52,236 nucleotides of DNA from contig CAYXMY010000003.1 of NCBI GenBank assembly GCA_964466155.1, forward strand, positions 1-52,236, read 5' to 3'. Below the pieces are notes generated by a model. That model was not told where the DNA came from and ran no database searches. It saw nothing but the letters and a program-made list of their open reading frames with translations. Source of the DNA: Caenibius sp964466155 (GTDB lineage Bacteria; Pseudomonadota; Alphaproteobacteria; Sphingomonadales; Sphingomonadaceae). This document shows, in pieces, positions 7,055 to 14,984 of this stretch (position 1 is its first letter; each line of letters opens with the position of its first letter). The translations under genes were made by a program, and so were the position numbers.

Positions 7055-9663
7055 TCATGCCGGGATCAGAGTCGATTCCGGCCTTCTCTTCATCGAAGCG
7101 GAGCGGGACACGATCTGGTGCACCGCCGCCATGCTGCGCGCGAAGGCCATGCCGCGCGGCCCGGCGATATAGCGGGGNNNNNNNNNNGTTCCCAATCGGT
7201 CGCGAACTTGGCCTTGTAACTTCTCAGCCCCTCGAACCCATAGAACATTTCCCCGTGGCGGAAAATGAATGCCGCCCCCCGCGCCCAGGCCGGGGCCAGC
7301 TTGCGCCCGTCGATGCCGGATAGCGGGGCAATGCCCAACGTGAACCAGTGGTATCCTGCGGTTTGTGCGTACTGCATCACGCGGATGAACAGGAAGTCCA
7401 TCATCCCGTATGGCAGATCGTGCACATGCCGCATCAGATCGACGGACATTTCCGCGTGATTGGCCGTCGCCAGAATATTGGCGAACGCCATGATCCGGCC
7501 ATCGATCCGCACGACGGCGCAAGGGAAATGCGCCATATAGGCAGGATCGAAGCTGCCTAGGCTGAAAGCCTTTTCGCGCTGTTTCTTGGCACGCAGCCAA
7601 TCATCGGACACCGCGCGCAGCTCGTCCATATGGCGCGGCACTTCGGAGGCCGGAATAACGGCGAACTCCGCCTCGATCTGCAAGGCGCGCCGTTCGGCGT
7701 GGCGCAAGGTCTTGGCCTGCGGCCCCTTGAGCGTGAACCGGTCCAGTTCCACGCGCGCTTCCTCGCCATATTTGACGATGGAAAGCCCGAGATCGATGGC
7801 ATGCGGCAAACAGGTGCCGGTAATCTGATAGAGGAGGATATGGCCCTGTGCGGCGTCGGCCATTTCGCGCAGCTTCCACAGGAGATCGGCCCAGCGGTCC
7901 TCGCACCCCACCGGATCGCCCATCACGATCCAGTTCGCCCCCTGTACCCGGTACATCAGAAAGGCATCGCCTTCATCCGCGAGCAGGAAGCGCTTGTCGC
8001 CGGTAAAGGCGAGAAAGGCATCGGTGCTGTCCGCCAGTTGCAGCGCCGGGGCAAGCTGGCTGAGCGTCACCGGGCCGGTATCCGCCTTGCGGGCGGACGG
8101 CGCGAACAGACGCCAGAGCGCCAGCCCCGCCAGCATGATGGCAATCCCGAACAGCCCGCGCAGAAAGCGGGGGGCGTTGCCGTTGAGGCTGAATTCCCAC
8201 CACAGGTTGTTGGTATAGGCCACGTGCTTGTAAGCGAAGAACCCGGCGAACGCCGAAGCGAGAATCCCCGTCAGCGCCGCCGCGATCCAGCCGGTCGACA
8301 GCGGGGCATCGACCAGCGATGTCGTGCGATAGAAGGCAGGCCTGCTCCATTGCAGCGCGGCGCAAATGGCGCTGAGGATCAGTGCTTCCTCATAATCCAC
8401 GCCCTTGGCCAGCGAGAAGACGATTGCCGCCGCCAGCATGGCGCGGGTCGCGATAAACGCGCCGTCGAGGCGGCGCAGCAAACCGGGCGCCAGAAACAGC
8501 AACGCCGTGCCCGACATGCTGGCACCGATATGCGATGCTTCGACGAATGGCAGCGGGATCAAGTGCTTGAGTTCGTGCATGCGCCCTGCATTGGCTGGCG
8601 TGGAACCCGAAAACAGCAGGATCAGCCCCCCGGCGAAGACGAGCGCGGCGAGCAAGGGCGGGGCCAGTTCGCGCAGGAGGGATTGGCTCGACTGGGCCAT
8701 TTCCCTGACCGGGCCATGCCATGTCTTGCTTTCATGCCAGGCAAGCAGCAGCGCGGCGACCAGCAGGGGCAGCAGATAGTAAATGACGCGATAGGCGAGC
8801 AAAGCCGCCAGAAGCTGCGCCTTGTCGCCCGGCACGGTGGCGATCACCACCGCTTCGAACACCCCCAGCCCGCCCGGAACGTGGCTGACCAGGGCGACGA
8901 CGATAGCCAGGGCATAGCCCAGGAAAAACATCGGATAGGCCGCAGGATCGGGCGCGGGCAGGAGAACGAACAGCGCCGCACTGGCAGCCGCCAGATCGAG
9001 CACCGCGATGCCGGTCATCGCGGCATTCTGCCCCACGCTGGGCAGCGGCGTATGCCATCCCCCCAGATTGATCGACCGCAGCCCGAAATGCCGCACGAGC
9101 ATGGGAATGAGGCACAAGGTCAGCACCACGAGACCAGCCACATGGAGCCAATGCAGCGACAATCCCCATTGGCCGAGCGGCAGCACCTGCGTGCTGAGCG
9201 CCGCAGCCAATCCCGCAAGCAGAATGACCCCGTTCCAGAAGCTGAAGCTCGCCAATGCGATCACGCTGCCGATTTCCCCGGTGCCGAGGCCCGCCGCGCG
9301 ATAGACACGATAACGGGCCGATCCGCCCGTCAGCAGGGCAAGCCCGAGATTGTGGCTCAGCGTATAGCTGGTGAAGGATGCCAGCGCATAAGTCCGCCAG
9401 GGCAGGCGGCGCCCGATCACGCGCAGGGCGAACCGATCGTACAAGGTCAGCATCAGATAGCTGCCCCCGGTCAGCAGCATGGCGATCATGAGTTGACCCG
9501 CCGACACCATATGAAACGCATGGCGGATTTCGCGCGGACGGACCGAATGCAGCAGATCGTAAAGTGCCGTGAGCCCCGCCGCGGCGATAACCAGCGCGGC
9601 CAGGATCGACAGGGGGCGCTTGTGTTCGCGCACCCATCCCACGACATGCCAGAACCCGGTCAT
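7055..9663 (-). CDS. mprF: Bifunctional lysylphosphatidylglycerol synthetase/flippase (MprF/LpiA)
   Basis: MprF transfers lysine from Lys-tRNA to phosphatidylglycerol and flips the product, lowering surface negative charge. The N-terminal half has about 14 membrane helices (flippase), including the LLTGGSARYRVYRAAGLG and VPGGLGVFEAVV loops typical of the family. The C-terminal third is the GNAT-like aminoacyltransferase domain (DUF2156). Start ATG 9663 overlaps the preceding stop by 4 bp. Ten N at 7178-7187 interrupt the gene: the frame before it reads FATDWE, while the family-typical continuation PRYIAGPRG lies in another frame and ends at 7055. If the N run is a spurious gap (true sequence GAA-CCC-CGC), the protein is 865 residues and intact. 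In rhizobia and Agrobacterium lpiA is paired with acvB/atvA, as here. Confidence 0.93.
7178..7187. other. Assembly gap (ten N) inside mprF
   Basis: Ten consecutive N interrupt the mprF coding sequence. The coding frame on the two sides differs: the real gap length must be 2 modulo 3, so 10 is wrong. One base of overlap (length minus 1) would give an in-frame E-P-R-Y junction as in MprF homologues, so the N run probably joins two contigs that overlap. Confidence 0.9.
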
Positions 9664-10055
9664 ACCCGTGTCCACTCCTGATGCTTGCAGATCAGGCCGC
9701 CCAGAATGCAGCCGGAAATGCGCAAACGGTTGGGGTTCATGACTTCGATGGTCGAATAGAACCGCCTCCCTTCATCAGGCACATAGACCTGCCCCGTCCA
9801 CCGCCCGTTGCCGGTGTGGCGATAATCGTTGAGCAATTCAGTGCCGATCAAGGTCGTCACCCCAGCCTCGCGCGCATCGGTCACCGCTTCCGCTCCGGCC
9901 CAGACGATATCGCCGCACAATTGCTCTCCGCAACTGCGCGTGCGCACATGCAGGGTGCCACGGGGATTTTGCCAGACGCCAATCGGCGTTTCCATGGCCG
10001 CTGCGTGCGCAGTTGTCGATAGCGCCAGAACCAGCGCCGCAATCAGCATTCTCAT
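9660..10055 (-). CDS. Secreted DUF2147 protein
   Basis: 131 residues with a signal peptide (MRMLIAALVLALSTTAHA-AAME) and a DUF2147 fold: IGVWQNPRGTLHVRTRSC at the start of the mature part, a C-x4-C pair (CGEQLCGDIVW), GTELLNDYRHTGNGRWTGQVY, and the family ending ISGCILGGLICKHQEW. DUF2147 proteins are periplasmic or secreted beta-rich proteins of unknown function. The 4-bp overlaps with the virJ-like gene before it and with mprF after it place it firmly in the lysyl-PG operon. The four cysteines could form two disulfides in the periplasm. Confidence 0.88.
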   Translation of the reverse strand: MRMLIAALVLALSTTAHAAAMETPIGVWQNPRGTLHVRTRSCGEQLCGDIVWAGAEAVTDAREAGVTTLIGTELLNDYRHTGNGRWTGQVYVPDEGRRFYSTIEVMNPNRLRISGCILGGLICKHQEWTRV

Positions 10056-10777
10056 TGTATTGGCTCCTTGCTAGCTGCGTTTCCGGCCTGTTGGATGGCC
10101 GGCAGGATCACCGCTTCGAGAGTGGCATCGTCGGAATGAAGCTTGTGCCCGCCCGGCAGCGTGATGCGCCGCACGTTCGAGCCGTAAAGTTCGGGGCACA
10201 GGCTGTTCGTTTCCTCCATGCCGCGAACGCAGGTGACCGGGACCCAGTTCAATCTCGATGCCGTGGGATAGGCCCGCTGATCGGGGGTTTCCAGCCCGGC
10301 AAGCTCGATGGGCGATGCCCGGAAGACGATATCGTTCCCCGGCACCACCAGCACCACCGAACGGATGGGCGCGCGCTCCGGCGCGGTGAACTGGGCAAGC
10401 CCTGCATGCACCATATCCGCCCCGAACGACTGGCCGATCAGCACCACCGCATCCGTCCGGCCCAGCGCCATGGCGCGTTGCATCGCCTGGCGGATCAATG
10501 CGGCCGTTTCCTGCGGCGTCCGCCGCGCCGAGAAATAGCGCAGCGAATTGACCGTCACCACCGCATAGCCCCGCTCGTTCAAGCGCCGGGAAATCTTCGG
10601 CGTCATTCCGAAACGGTTGCCCATATCGCCCGACAGCATGACGATGGCCGGTTTGCCCGGCCCCGCCGATGCCGATGGCATGTCGTTGAACACAGGCCCG
10701 CAATAGTATCCCGCATCGAGATAGATTCCCATGGCGACGGCCACGATCAACAGGACAGCGAGCAGCACCTTTTTCAT
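10052..10777 (-). CDS. VirJ-domain alpha/beta hydrolase (AcvB/VirJ family, single domain)
   Basis: 241 residues. An N-terminal membrane anchor or signal (MKKVLLAVLLIVAVAMGIYL) precedes one VirJ-type alpha/beta-hydrolase domain: VMLSGDMGNRFG oxyanion-type loop, VNSLRYFSARRTP as in VirJ, nucleophile elbow GQSFGA with S117, and a C-terminal PGGHKLHSD with the probable catalytic His near 213. It overlaps acvB and the DUF2147 gene by 4 bp each. AcvB of Agrobacterium is a periplasmic lysyl-phosphatidylglycerol hydrolase; by homology and context this is a second, smaller aminoacyl-lipid hydrolase. Whether its substrate is lysyl-PG or another aminoacyl lipid is unknown. Confidence 0.85.
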   Translation of the reverse strand: MKKVLLAVLLIVAVAMGIYLDAGYYCGPVFNDMPSASAGPGKPAIVMLSGDMGNRFGMTPKISRRLNERGYAVVTVNSLRYFSARRTPQETAALIRQAMQRAMALGRTDAVVLIGQSFGADMVHAGLAQFTAPERAPIRSVVLVVPGNDIVFRASPIELAGLETPDQRAYPTASRLNWVPVTCVRGMEETNSLCPELYGSNVRRITLPGGHKLHSDDATLEAVILPAIQQAGNAASKEPIQ

Positions 10778-12237
10778 ACGACACCTTCCTGCAATTGGGC
10801 GGTCACCGATGCATAATCGCCGTTGAAGTGATGGGCTCCGGGCAGCACTTTCCGGGTCACCACGGCGGGATCGAGCAGATCGCAGGCGCTGCCTTCTTCC
10901 CGTGCGCCGCGCAGACAGAGGATATTCATCCCCTTCAATCCGTGGATCGCGGGCACGGTCGGCAAAGCTTCCCCGCCGGAATAGTTGAGCCAGCTGCCGA
11001 GATGAAACTGGAAGTCGGCTTTGCGGTCGAGACCGATCAGCGCCAGCTTGACGATATGGCCGCGCATCTCCGCCGGCATGGCGTTCACCGCGAACGGCAG
11101 CGCATCCGCGCCGAACGAATACCCCACCACAATCGCCTTTGCCCGGTTCCAGCGCTTTCCGTAATGCGCAAGGATCGCGCCGAGATCCTGGCCCATCCGC
11201 GCAGGCGGTTTCGCGTTCCAGAAATAGCGCAGGCTATCGATGCCGACGACGGGAATGCCGCGCGCCGCGAGCAGACTGGCCACGCTTTGATCCATGCCCG
11301 CCCAGCCGCCATCGCCCGAATAGAGCACCGCCATGACATCGCTCATGGGTGCCCGTGGATCGGTCACGATATTAAGCGGCAGGCCAGCGGTTGCGGAAGG
11401 CGCGGACAGCTTGTCGAAGGCCGCGTCGAACCCGGCAAGCCAGTTCGCCCCATCCGCAGAGCCATGGGCCGTCTTGGGCAGTTCGACCAGTTCCCCTTGC
11501 GGAATGGCCCTGACCGATCCGCGCACGGCTTCGGCACTGGCGGCCGGATCGCCCTGCTCTTGCAACACTATCCATGGGGCAGGCAGCGCCTTGGCCCCGA
11601 ACTGCCATCCCGGCTGCGGCCCCGCAATCGGCGATGCCGTGAAGCCCTTGGCCGCACACCAGGGTTTGACACCGGGCAGGCGAGGGCTGAAACCGAAAGA
11701 AATCGCCCCGCGATAAATCCCGGCCGGCGCTTCTGCGAGCGCGACGAAAGACAAGGTTGCCCCCGCCGAATACCCCGCCACGACCGGCTGCAGATAGTCG
11801 CTGAAGCCCGCGCGATTCTGAATCTTTTGCGAAAGCGCGACCAACGCGAAATTGGGATTGATGCATTTGCTTGCCCGGTCGGCTTCCAATGCCTTGAGGA
11901 AAACCGGCGCCGATATGCCCGCCACCAGCGCGCCCTTGGCCGCCATGGCGTGGGCCATTCTCGCGGCCCCCTGATTCCATCCGTCATCTCCGGACAGCAA
12001 CAGCACGACACCGCGTACCGCGCCACTGGGTTGGTAGAGCGACACCTGGCCGAAAGGCTTTTCTGCGAATGCTGTTTCGCTGCCATCGCCCACTTGGGTC
12101 TTTCCGGCATAGCCTGCCGGATCGGCGGAGCGGAGAATGGCGGCCACTTCGCTGCCGTTCATTTCACGCCACGCCATCGGCGCCGCCACCACCGCAGCGG
12201 CGGCTACCAGCAATCCGATTTTCAATGGCGTGATCAT
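10774..12237 (-). CDS. acvB: AcvB-type lysyl-phosphatidylglycerol hydrolase (two VirJ domains)
   Basis: 487 residues with an N-terminal signal/anchor (about 5-22) and two VirJ-type hydrolase domains. Domain 1 (about 65-280) has LLSGDDGWNQG, nucleophile elbow GYSAGA with S157 and a candidate H258; domain 2 (about 290-487) has LYSGDGGWAGMD, GIDSLRYFWNAK, GYSFGA with S374 and PGAHHFNGDY. AcvB in Agrobacterium hydrolyses lysyl-PG made by LpiA and is needed for virulence and acid tolerance; rhizobial AtvA is its homologue, acid-induced with lpiA. Here it is the first gene of a same-strand run through virJ-like, DUF2147, mprF, PDZ and a two-component pair. A GGGA ribosome site lies about 10 bp before the ATG. 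Confidence 0.92.
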   Translation of the reverse strand: MITPLKIGLLVAAAAVVAAPMAWREMNGSEVAAILRSADPAGYAGKTQVGDGSETAFAEKPFGQVSLYQPSGAVRGVVLLLSGDDGWNQGAARMAHAMAAKGALVAGISAPVFLKALEADRASKCINPNFALVALSQKIQNRAGFSDYLQPVVAGYSAGATLSFVALAEAPAGIYRGAISFGFSPRLPGVKPWCAAKGFTASPIAGPQPGWQFGAKALPAPWIVLQEQGDPAASAEAVRGSVRAIPQGELVELPKTAHGSADGANWLAGFDAAFDKLSAPSATAGLPLNIVTDPRAPMSDVMAVLYSGDGGWAGMDQSVASLLAARGIPVVGIDSLRYFWNAKPPARMGQDLGAILAHYGKRWNRAKAIVVGYSFGADALPFAVNAMPAEMRGHIVKLALIGLDRKADFQFHLGSWLNYSGGEALPTVPAIHGLKGMNILCLRGAREEGSACDLLDPAVVTRKVLPGAHHFNGDYASVTAQLQEGVV

Positions 12238-12367
12238 TCACATTCATCCCGGCACTTTATGCGAAAAGAATAGGTCGCCGAACCGGTCGAAAAGCTGGCG
12301 CGAGGATTACGATATTGTCATGTGACGGCCATCCCGTGGTTGCCCCCGGAAAGTTAGAAGAACCCAT

Positions 12368-12403
12368 CCAGAGCGGGGCTCCTTCCCTCAGGCCTCGCTC
12401 TGG
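12368..12403. promoter_or_regulatory. Stem-loop in the leader of the small basic protein gene
   Basis: CCAGAGCGGGGC (12368-12379) pairs with GCCTCGCTCTGG (12392-12403): 11 of 12 bp around a 12-nt loop. It lies about 50 bp before the ATG at 12455 and between divergent acvB and the basic-protein gene. With no T-tract on either side it is more likely a structured 5' leader or mRNA stabiliser than a terminator. Confidence 0.5.
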
Positions 12404-12454
12404 AAATTCGGTCTGTGTCCTTCCGCGCAGTGCGGATTTTCAGGAGTGAGAACT

Positions 12455-12772
12455 ATGTCACGCCTTCAAACTGTTATCGGCCTCGGCATTGCGTCGGCCA
12501 TGATGTTGACTGCTCCGGCCTTCGCCGCCGCCCCTGCGACCGCGAAGACTGCAACCACCGCCAAGACGACCACGACCGCAGCCAAGCCTGCGACGACTGC
12601 GGCCAAGCCGGCCGCTGCGAAACCGGTTGCCGCGAAGCCGGTCGCCAAAACCGCGGCGAAGAAGACCGCCGCAGGCGGAAACTACGCCAAAGCGACCCTG
12701 AAGAACGGCAAGACCGTGACCTATAATTGCAACCTTGCGGGCAACAAGAGCAAGCAAGCCTGCAAGAAATAA
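12455..12772 (+). CDS. Small secreted Ala/Lys-rich basic protein (acid-shock-like)
   Basis: 105 residues from ATG 12455, with AGGAG 8 bp upstream. A signal peptide (MSRLQTVIGLGIASAMMLTAPAFA) is followed by a low-complexity Ala/Lys/Thr/Pro tract built of imperfect AAKPA/TAAKP repeats (about 26-72), then a more complex C-terminus with KATLKNGKTVTYNC and two cysteines. The repeat DNA is correspondingly quasi-periodic. Composition and secretion resemble periplasmic acid-shock protein Asr, but the C-terminal domain is different and I do not recognise a named family. It diverges from acvB, whose homologues are acid-responsive. A strong terminator follows at 12911-12954. Confidence 0.8.
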   Translation: MSRLQTVIGLGIASAMMLTAPAFAAAPATAKTATTAKTTTTAAKPATTAAKPAAAKPVAAKPVAKTAAKKTAAGGNYAKATLKNGKTVTYNCNLAGNKSKQACKK

Positions 12773-12910
12773 TTTTCCGCACCTGCCCAATCCGGCACCA
12801 CCATACCCGTCCGGTTCTCCGTCCCCCCAACCCAGGAGTCCGCCGGGAGAAATGACGCCGGATCAGGCAGGGTATTCCTGCCCGAACCCCTTTCGAGCAG
12901 CGAGTGGAAA

Positions 12911-12954
12911 GATCGGGCCGGATGGGCAGATGCTCATCCGGCCCGATCCCTTTT
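12911..12954 (+). terminator. Intrinsic terminator of the Ala/Lys-rich protein gene
   Basis: A perfect 14-bp stem (12911-12924 with 12935-12948, core GATCGGGCCGGATG) around a 10-nt loop is followed by CC and TTTT. It lies 138 bp after the stop codon at 12772, which gives that mRNA a long 3' untranslated region. Confidence 0.85.
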
Positions 12955-13230
12955 GGCGGCGGCGCCGTCTGGCGGTAGAGCGAAAGCGTTCCGCGCAGCA
13001 AAAGCACTCCAGACGAAGAGCCACTCCCCCGTCCGCCCCGGTTAACGCTCCGCCAGCGCAACACCGCAATCCCCACTACCGGGCTACGGCCCGTCGGGCG
13101 CAGTGCAGCCCCCTGGCGCGGTAGAGCCCCCCCCCTGACCCGACCCGATGCCGCCTCGGGCTGATTGAGCGTGTAACAACACCGCCGCCACTCCCGGCCC
13201 TGATGCGCCGAAGCCGGCACGCCCAAAGAA

Positions 13231-13261
13231 AATGGAGGCCTGCCTTACAGCAAGCCTCCAT
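13231..13261 (-). terminator. Intrinsic terminator of the His/Lys-rich protein gene
   Basis: Read on the minus strand, ATGGAGGC (13261-13254) pairs with GCCTCCAT (13239-13232) and is followed by TTTTCTTT. It sits about 35 bp after the stop at 13294. Confidence 0.8.
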
Positions 13262-13293
13262 CCATTCGCGTTCAGAATTGCTGGAATACGGTC

Positions 13294-13623
13294 TTAGTGC
13301 TTGGGGGCCGGCGGTGCAGCCGGCTTGGGAGCTGCGGCGGGTGCCTTTGCTGCCGTGTGATGCGCCTTGTGATGAGCCTTGCGCGGGGCCTTCTTGGCGT
13401 GCGCCCGGTGATGCTTTTTCGCATGAGTCCGGTGATGTTTCGCCGTCTTATGGGCCGCCTTGTGGCTGGCCTTGGCAGCATGCGGTGCCTGCGAGGGGTT
13501 CATACAATTGTCGGTGACCGTTTTCGAACACAGCGGCACCGATTGTCCTGCCGGAGCGGCATTTGCCACCGTCGCCCCACCCAGCATCATTGCGGCCATC
13601 AGCATCAAAGTCTTCTTCTTCAT
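13294..13623 (-). CDS. Small secreted His/Lys/Ala-rich basic protein (acid-shock-like)
   Basis: 109 residues. AAAGGAG 6 bp before the ATG and a signal peptide (MKKKTLMLMAAMMLGGATVANA-APA) are clear. The mature protein begins with two cysteines (PLCSKTVTDNCMNPSQ), then runs into a strongly basic tract of KAHHK/THAKKHHRAHAKK-type repeats and ends in an Ala/Pro-rich tail. The composition (His+Lys+Ala) and size match Asr-like acid-shock periplasmic proteins; His clusters could also bind metal ions. It is convergent with the other small basic protein and lies about 1 kb upstream of the lysyl-PG operon. No enzymatic function is suggested. Confidence 0.8.
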   Translation of the reverse strand: MKKKTLMLMAAMMLGGATVANAAPAGQSVPLCSKTVTDNCMNPSQAPHAAKASHKAAHKTAKHHRTHAKKHHRAHAKKAPRKAHHKAHHTAAKAPAAAPKPAAPPAPKH

Positions 13624-14060
13624 GATCTACTCCTTTGCGTCAGACGAGAGCCGCTCGATTGCCGCCGGTCTCGCTAACACCGAGAATGCAGTCCCCCCAT
13701 TCCGAAGTCACCTTAACCTTCTGCCATCTTTGCAAAAGGGGCGTTGCAGCATGAATCGCGCATGGCGATCCTGCCCGCTTATCGGGCATTCTGTATTTTA
13801 TATTTTAAAACATGGTATTAGAGAAATACTTCCGGCAAATTGGTCATTGCCGCATACGACCCTCACCCCTGCTCGCCTCCCGTTGCCGCCCGCGCGCAGA
13901 TGACAAATCTTTCATACTTGTGCTGCGGAGGAAAAAACGCAGGCCGCCATTCGGCCAAATCGCCCCTCTTGCAGCAAATTCCGGGCAGGCTCCGAGCCTG
14001 CGATTTGCTGCGCACAAAATCCTGCCTGCCGCAGGACAGAACCGGCGCGCAATCCGACAC
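13624..14060. other. Intergenic region with AT-rich patch and inverted repeats
   Basis: No gene seen. It holds the promoter of the minus-strand basic-protein gene, a hairpin TGCCCG-CTTAT-CGGGCA (13772-13788) followed by an AT-rich run on the plus strand (weak terminator-like), and the large two-part inverted repeat at 13971-14011. The AT-rich patch 13790-13830 stands out from the surrounding GC-rich DNA. Confidence 0.4.
13971..14011. repeat. Two-part inverted repeat (hairpin)
   Basis: GCAGCAAAT (13971-13979) pairs with ATTTGCTGC (14003-14011), and inside it GCAGGCT (13985-13991) pairs with AGCCTGC (13995-14001) around CCG. It lies 50 bp past the stop of the minus-strand membrane-protein gene, so it could end that transcript, although there is no T-tract. 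Confidence 0.5.
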
Positions 14061-14390
14061 TCAGTTAACGATATAAGTAATCGTGAAGCAGGCGCAGACC
14101 ATCAGGATCATCGCGGTGATGAAACTGATATCGGCCAACTGTTCCAACCGGTGCAGCCGTTTGGAACCTGCCACCCGGAGCGCGAAATAGGATGTCAACA
14201 TCGCGATCAGGAACAACAGGGAATCGAGCGCCAGCAGATCGTCGGCAATCGTCGCGTGATGGCGCACCGATACGAGAACCTGCAGGATACCGATCCCCGT
14301 CAGGCACACCCCCACCATGCCCGCCGCAATGGGGCAGATCAGCCGGCACGTGCGCGCATCCAGTTCAATCCTCGAACGGCGACTGACCAT
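14061..14390 (-). CDS. Small membrane protein of unknown function (three helices)
   Basis: 109 residues from ATG 14390 (an alternative ATG at 14444 adds 18). Hydrophobic segments at about 16-40 (LICPIAAGMVGVCLTGIGILQVLV), 52-72 and 88-107 predict three membrane helices, with the basic N-terminus in the cytoplasm. A conserved-looking loop HHATIADDLLALDSL lies between helices 1 and 2, and a positively charged loop (SKRLHRLEQ) before helix 3. I do not recognise the family. It follows the secreted-protein gene on the same strand with an 83-bp gap. Confidence 0.65.
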   Translation of the reverse strand: MVSRRSRIELDARTCRLICPIAAGMVGVCLTGIGILQVLVSVRHHATIADDLLALDSLLFLIAMLTSYFALRVAGSKRLHRLEQLADISFITAMILMVCACFTITYIVN

Positions 14391-14473
14391 AGACGTTTCT
14401 ACTGGGGTGGAGAGGGTGGGAAACCGTTCGCGACATCGCTTCATCGGGAAAAGAGGGGCTTCATCCGCTTCCT

Positions 14474-14884
14474 TCAGGGCTGCGGGGTATAACGCACATA
14501 AGGGATGAATGGCCCCAGGCTCACCGAGCCATTCGGCATGTGCGTTGCGAGATCGACAAGTTGCAGCGTATCGGCATTGCACAACCGGTCGGCATGCGCG
14601 TCGATCACCAATGCACGGTCGCCGCGCAGGAGGTTTGCGCCCGTGCGGGGCCGATTGACATAGATCGCCCCGCCCATATCTTCGTAGACGATTGCTGTCC
14701 CGTTGATGACGCGTGACGAACGGATCTGATTGAGATTGAGGCAATCGACAGGCCCAGCGGCCATACGCCGGGCAATAATCCGCGCGAGTTGCGCCTCGGG
14801 ATGCTGTTCGTGCCCCAAGGCATTCGCCGCAACCGGCATCGTCGCTGCACCGATCAGCAAGGAAAGCACAATGGGGAAACGCAT
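14474..14884 (-). CDS. Secreted protein, DUF6491-like
   Basis: 136 residues from ATG 14884, with AGGAGA 7 bp upstream. A signal peptide (MRFPIVLSLLIGAATMPVAANA) precedes a mature domain with DCLNLNQIRSSRVINGTAIVYE, YVNRPRTGANLL and a second Cys (RLCNADTL). The order Cys, IRS, IVY, YVNRPR, Cys is what I recall for DUF6491 proteins of sphingomonads and xanthomonads; no function is known. The two cysteines may form a disulfide. It lies between a membrane-protein gene and a Crp/Fnr regulator on the same strand, without evidence of a shared role. Confidence 0.75.
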   Translation of the reverse strand: MRFPIVLSLLIGAATMPVAANALGHEQHPEAQLARIIARRMAAGPVDCLNLNQIRSSRVINGTAIVYEDMGGAIYVNRPRTGANLLRGDRALVIDAHADRLCNADTLQLVDLATHMPNGSVSLGPFIPYVRYTPQP

Positions 14885-14984
14885 GGCCTTTCTCCTGCCA
14901 ACAGCCCCCCGCGCCACCTACGCCCATCCGCGGATGAATGCACTGTCCGGATGATTAAACTTCGGTAATCCCCTGCCTCCTCCC

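Larger units (their letters stand above)
12773..13293. other. Gene-free GC-rich intergenic region
   Basis: 521 bp between two convergent small genes. It contains the strong terminator at 12911-12954, a lesser hairpin (GGCAGG 12866-12871 with CCTGCC 12877-12882) and the minus-strand terminator at 13231-13261. The stretch 12960-13200 is C-rich, and frames open across it look non-coding, without ribosome sites or family resemblance. No tRNA fold or small-RNA promoter is evident. Confidence 0.5.

Noticed and set aside
7090..7177. C-terminal truncation or frameshift of mprF
   Set aside because: Explained by the wrong length of the N run; the other frame restores a normal MprF C-terminus.
7630..9681. 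Long plus-strand open frame opposite mprF
   Set aside because: Arg/Gln/His-rich antisense frame with no family resemblance; mprF on the other strand has clear domains over the same span.
10795..12273. Long plus-strand open frame opposite acvB
   Set aside because: Antisense shadow caused by high GC3; no ribosome site, unusual Arg/His composition, and acvB is unambiguous.
12541..12680. Tandem repeat array
   Set aside because: The quasi-repeats are codons of the AAKPA-type protein tract and vary in length and sequence; not a CRISPR or VNTR-type array.
12960..13160. tRNA-like fragments (GCGGTAGAGC appears twice)
   Set aside because: No acceptor stem, anticodon arm or GTTCGA T-loop can be assembled.
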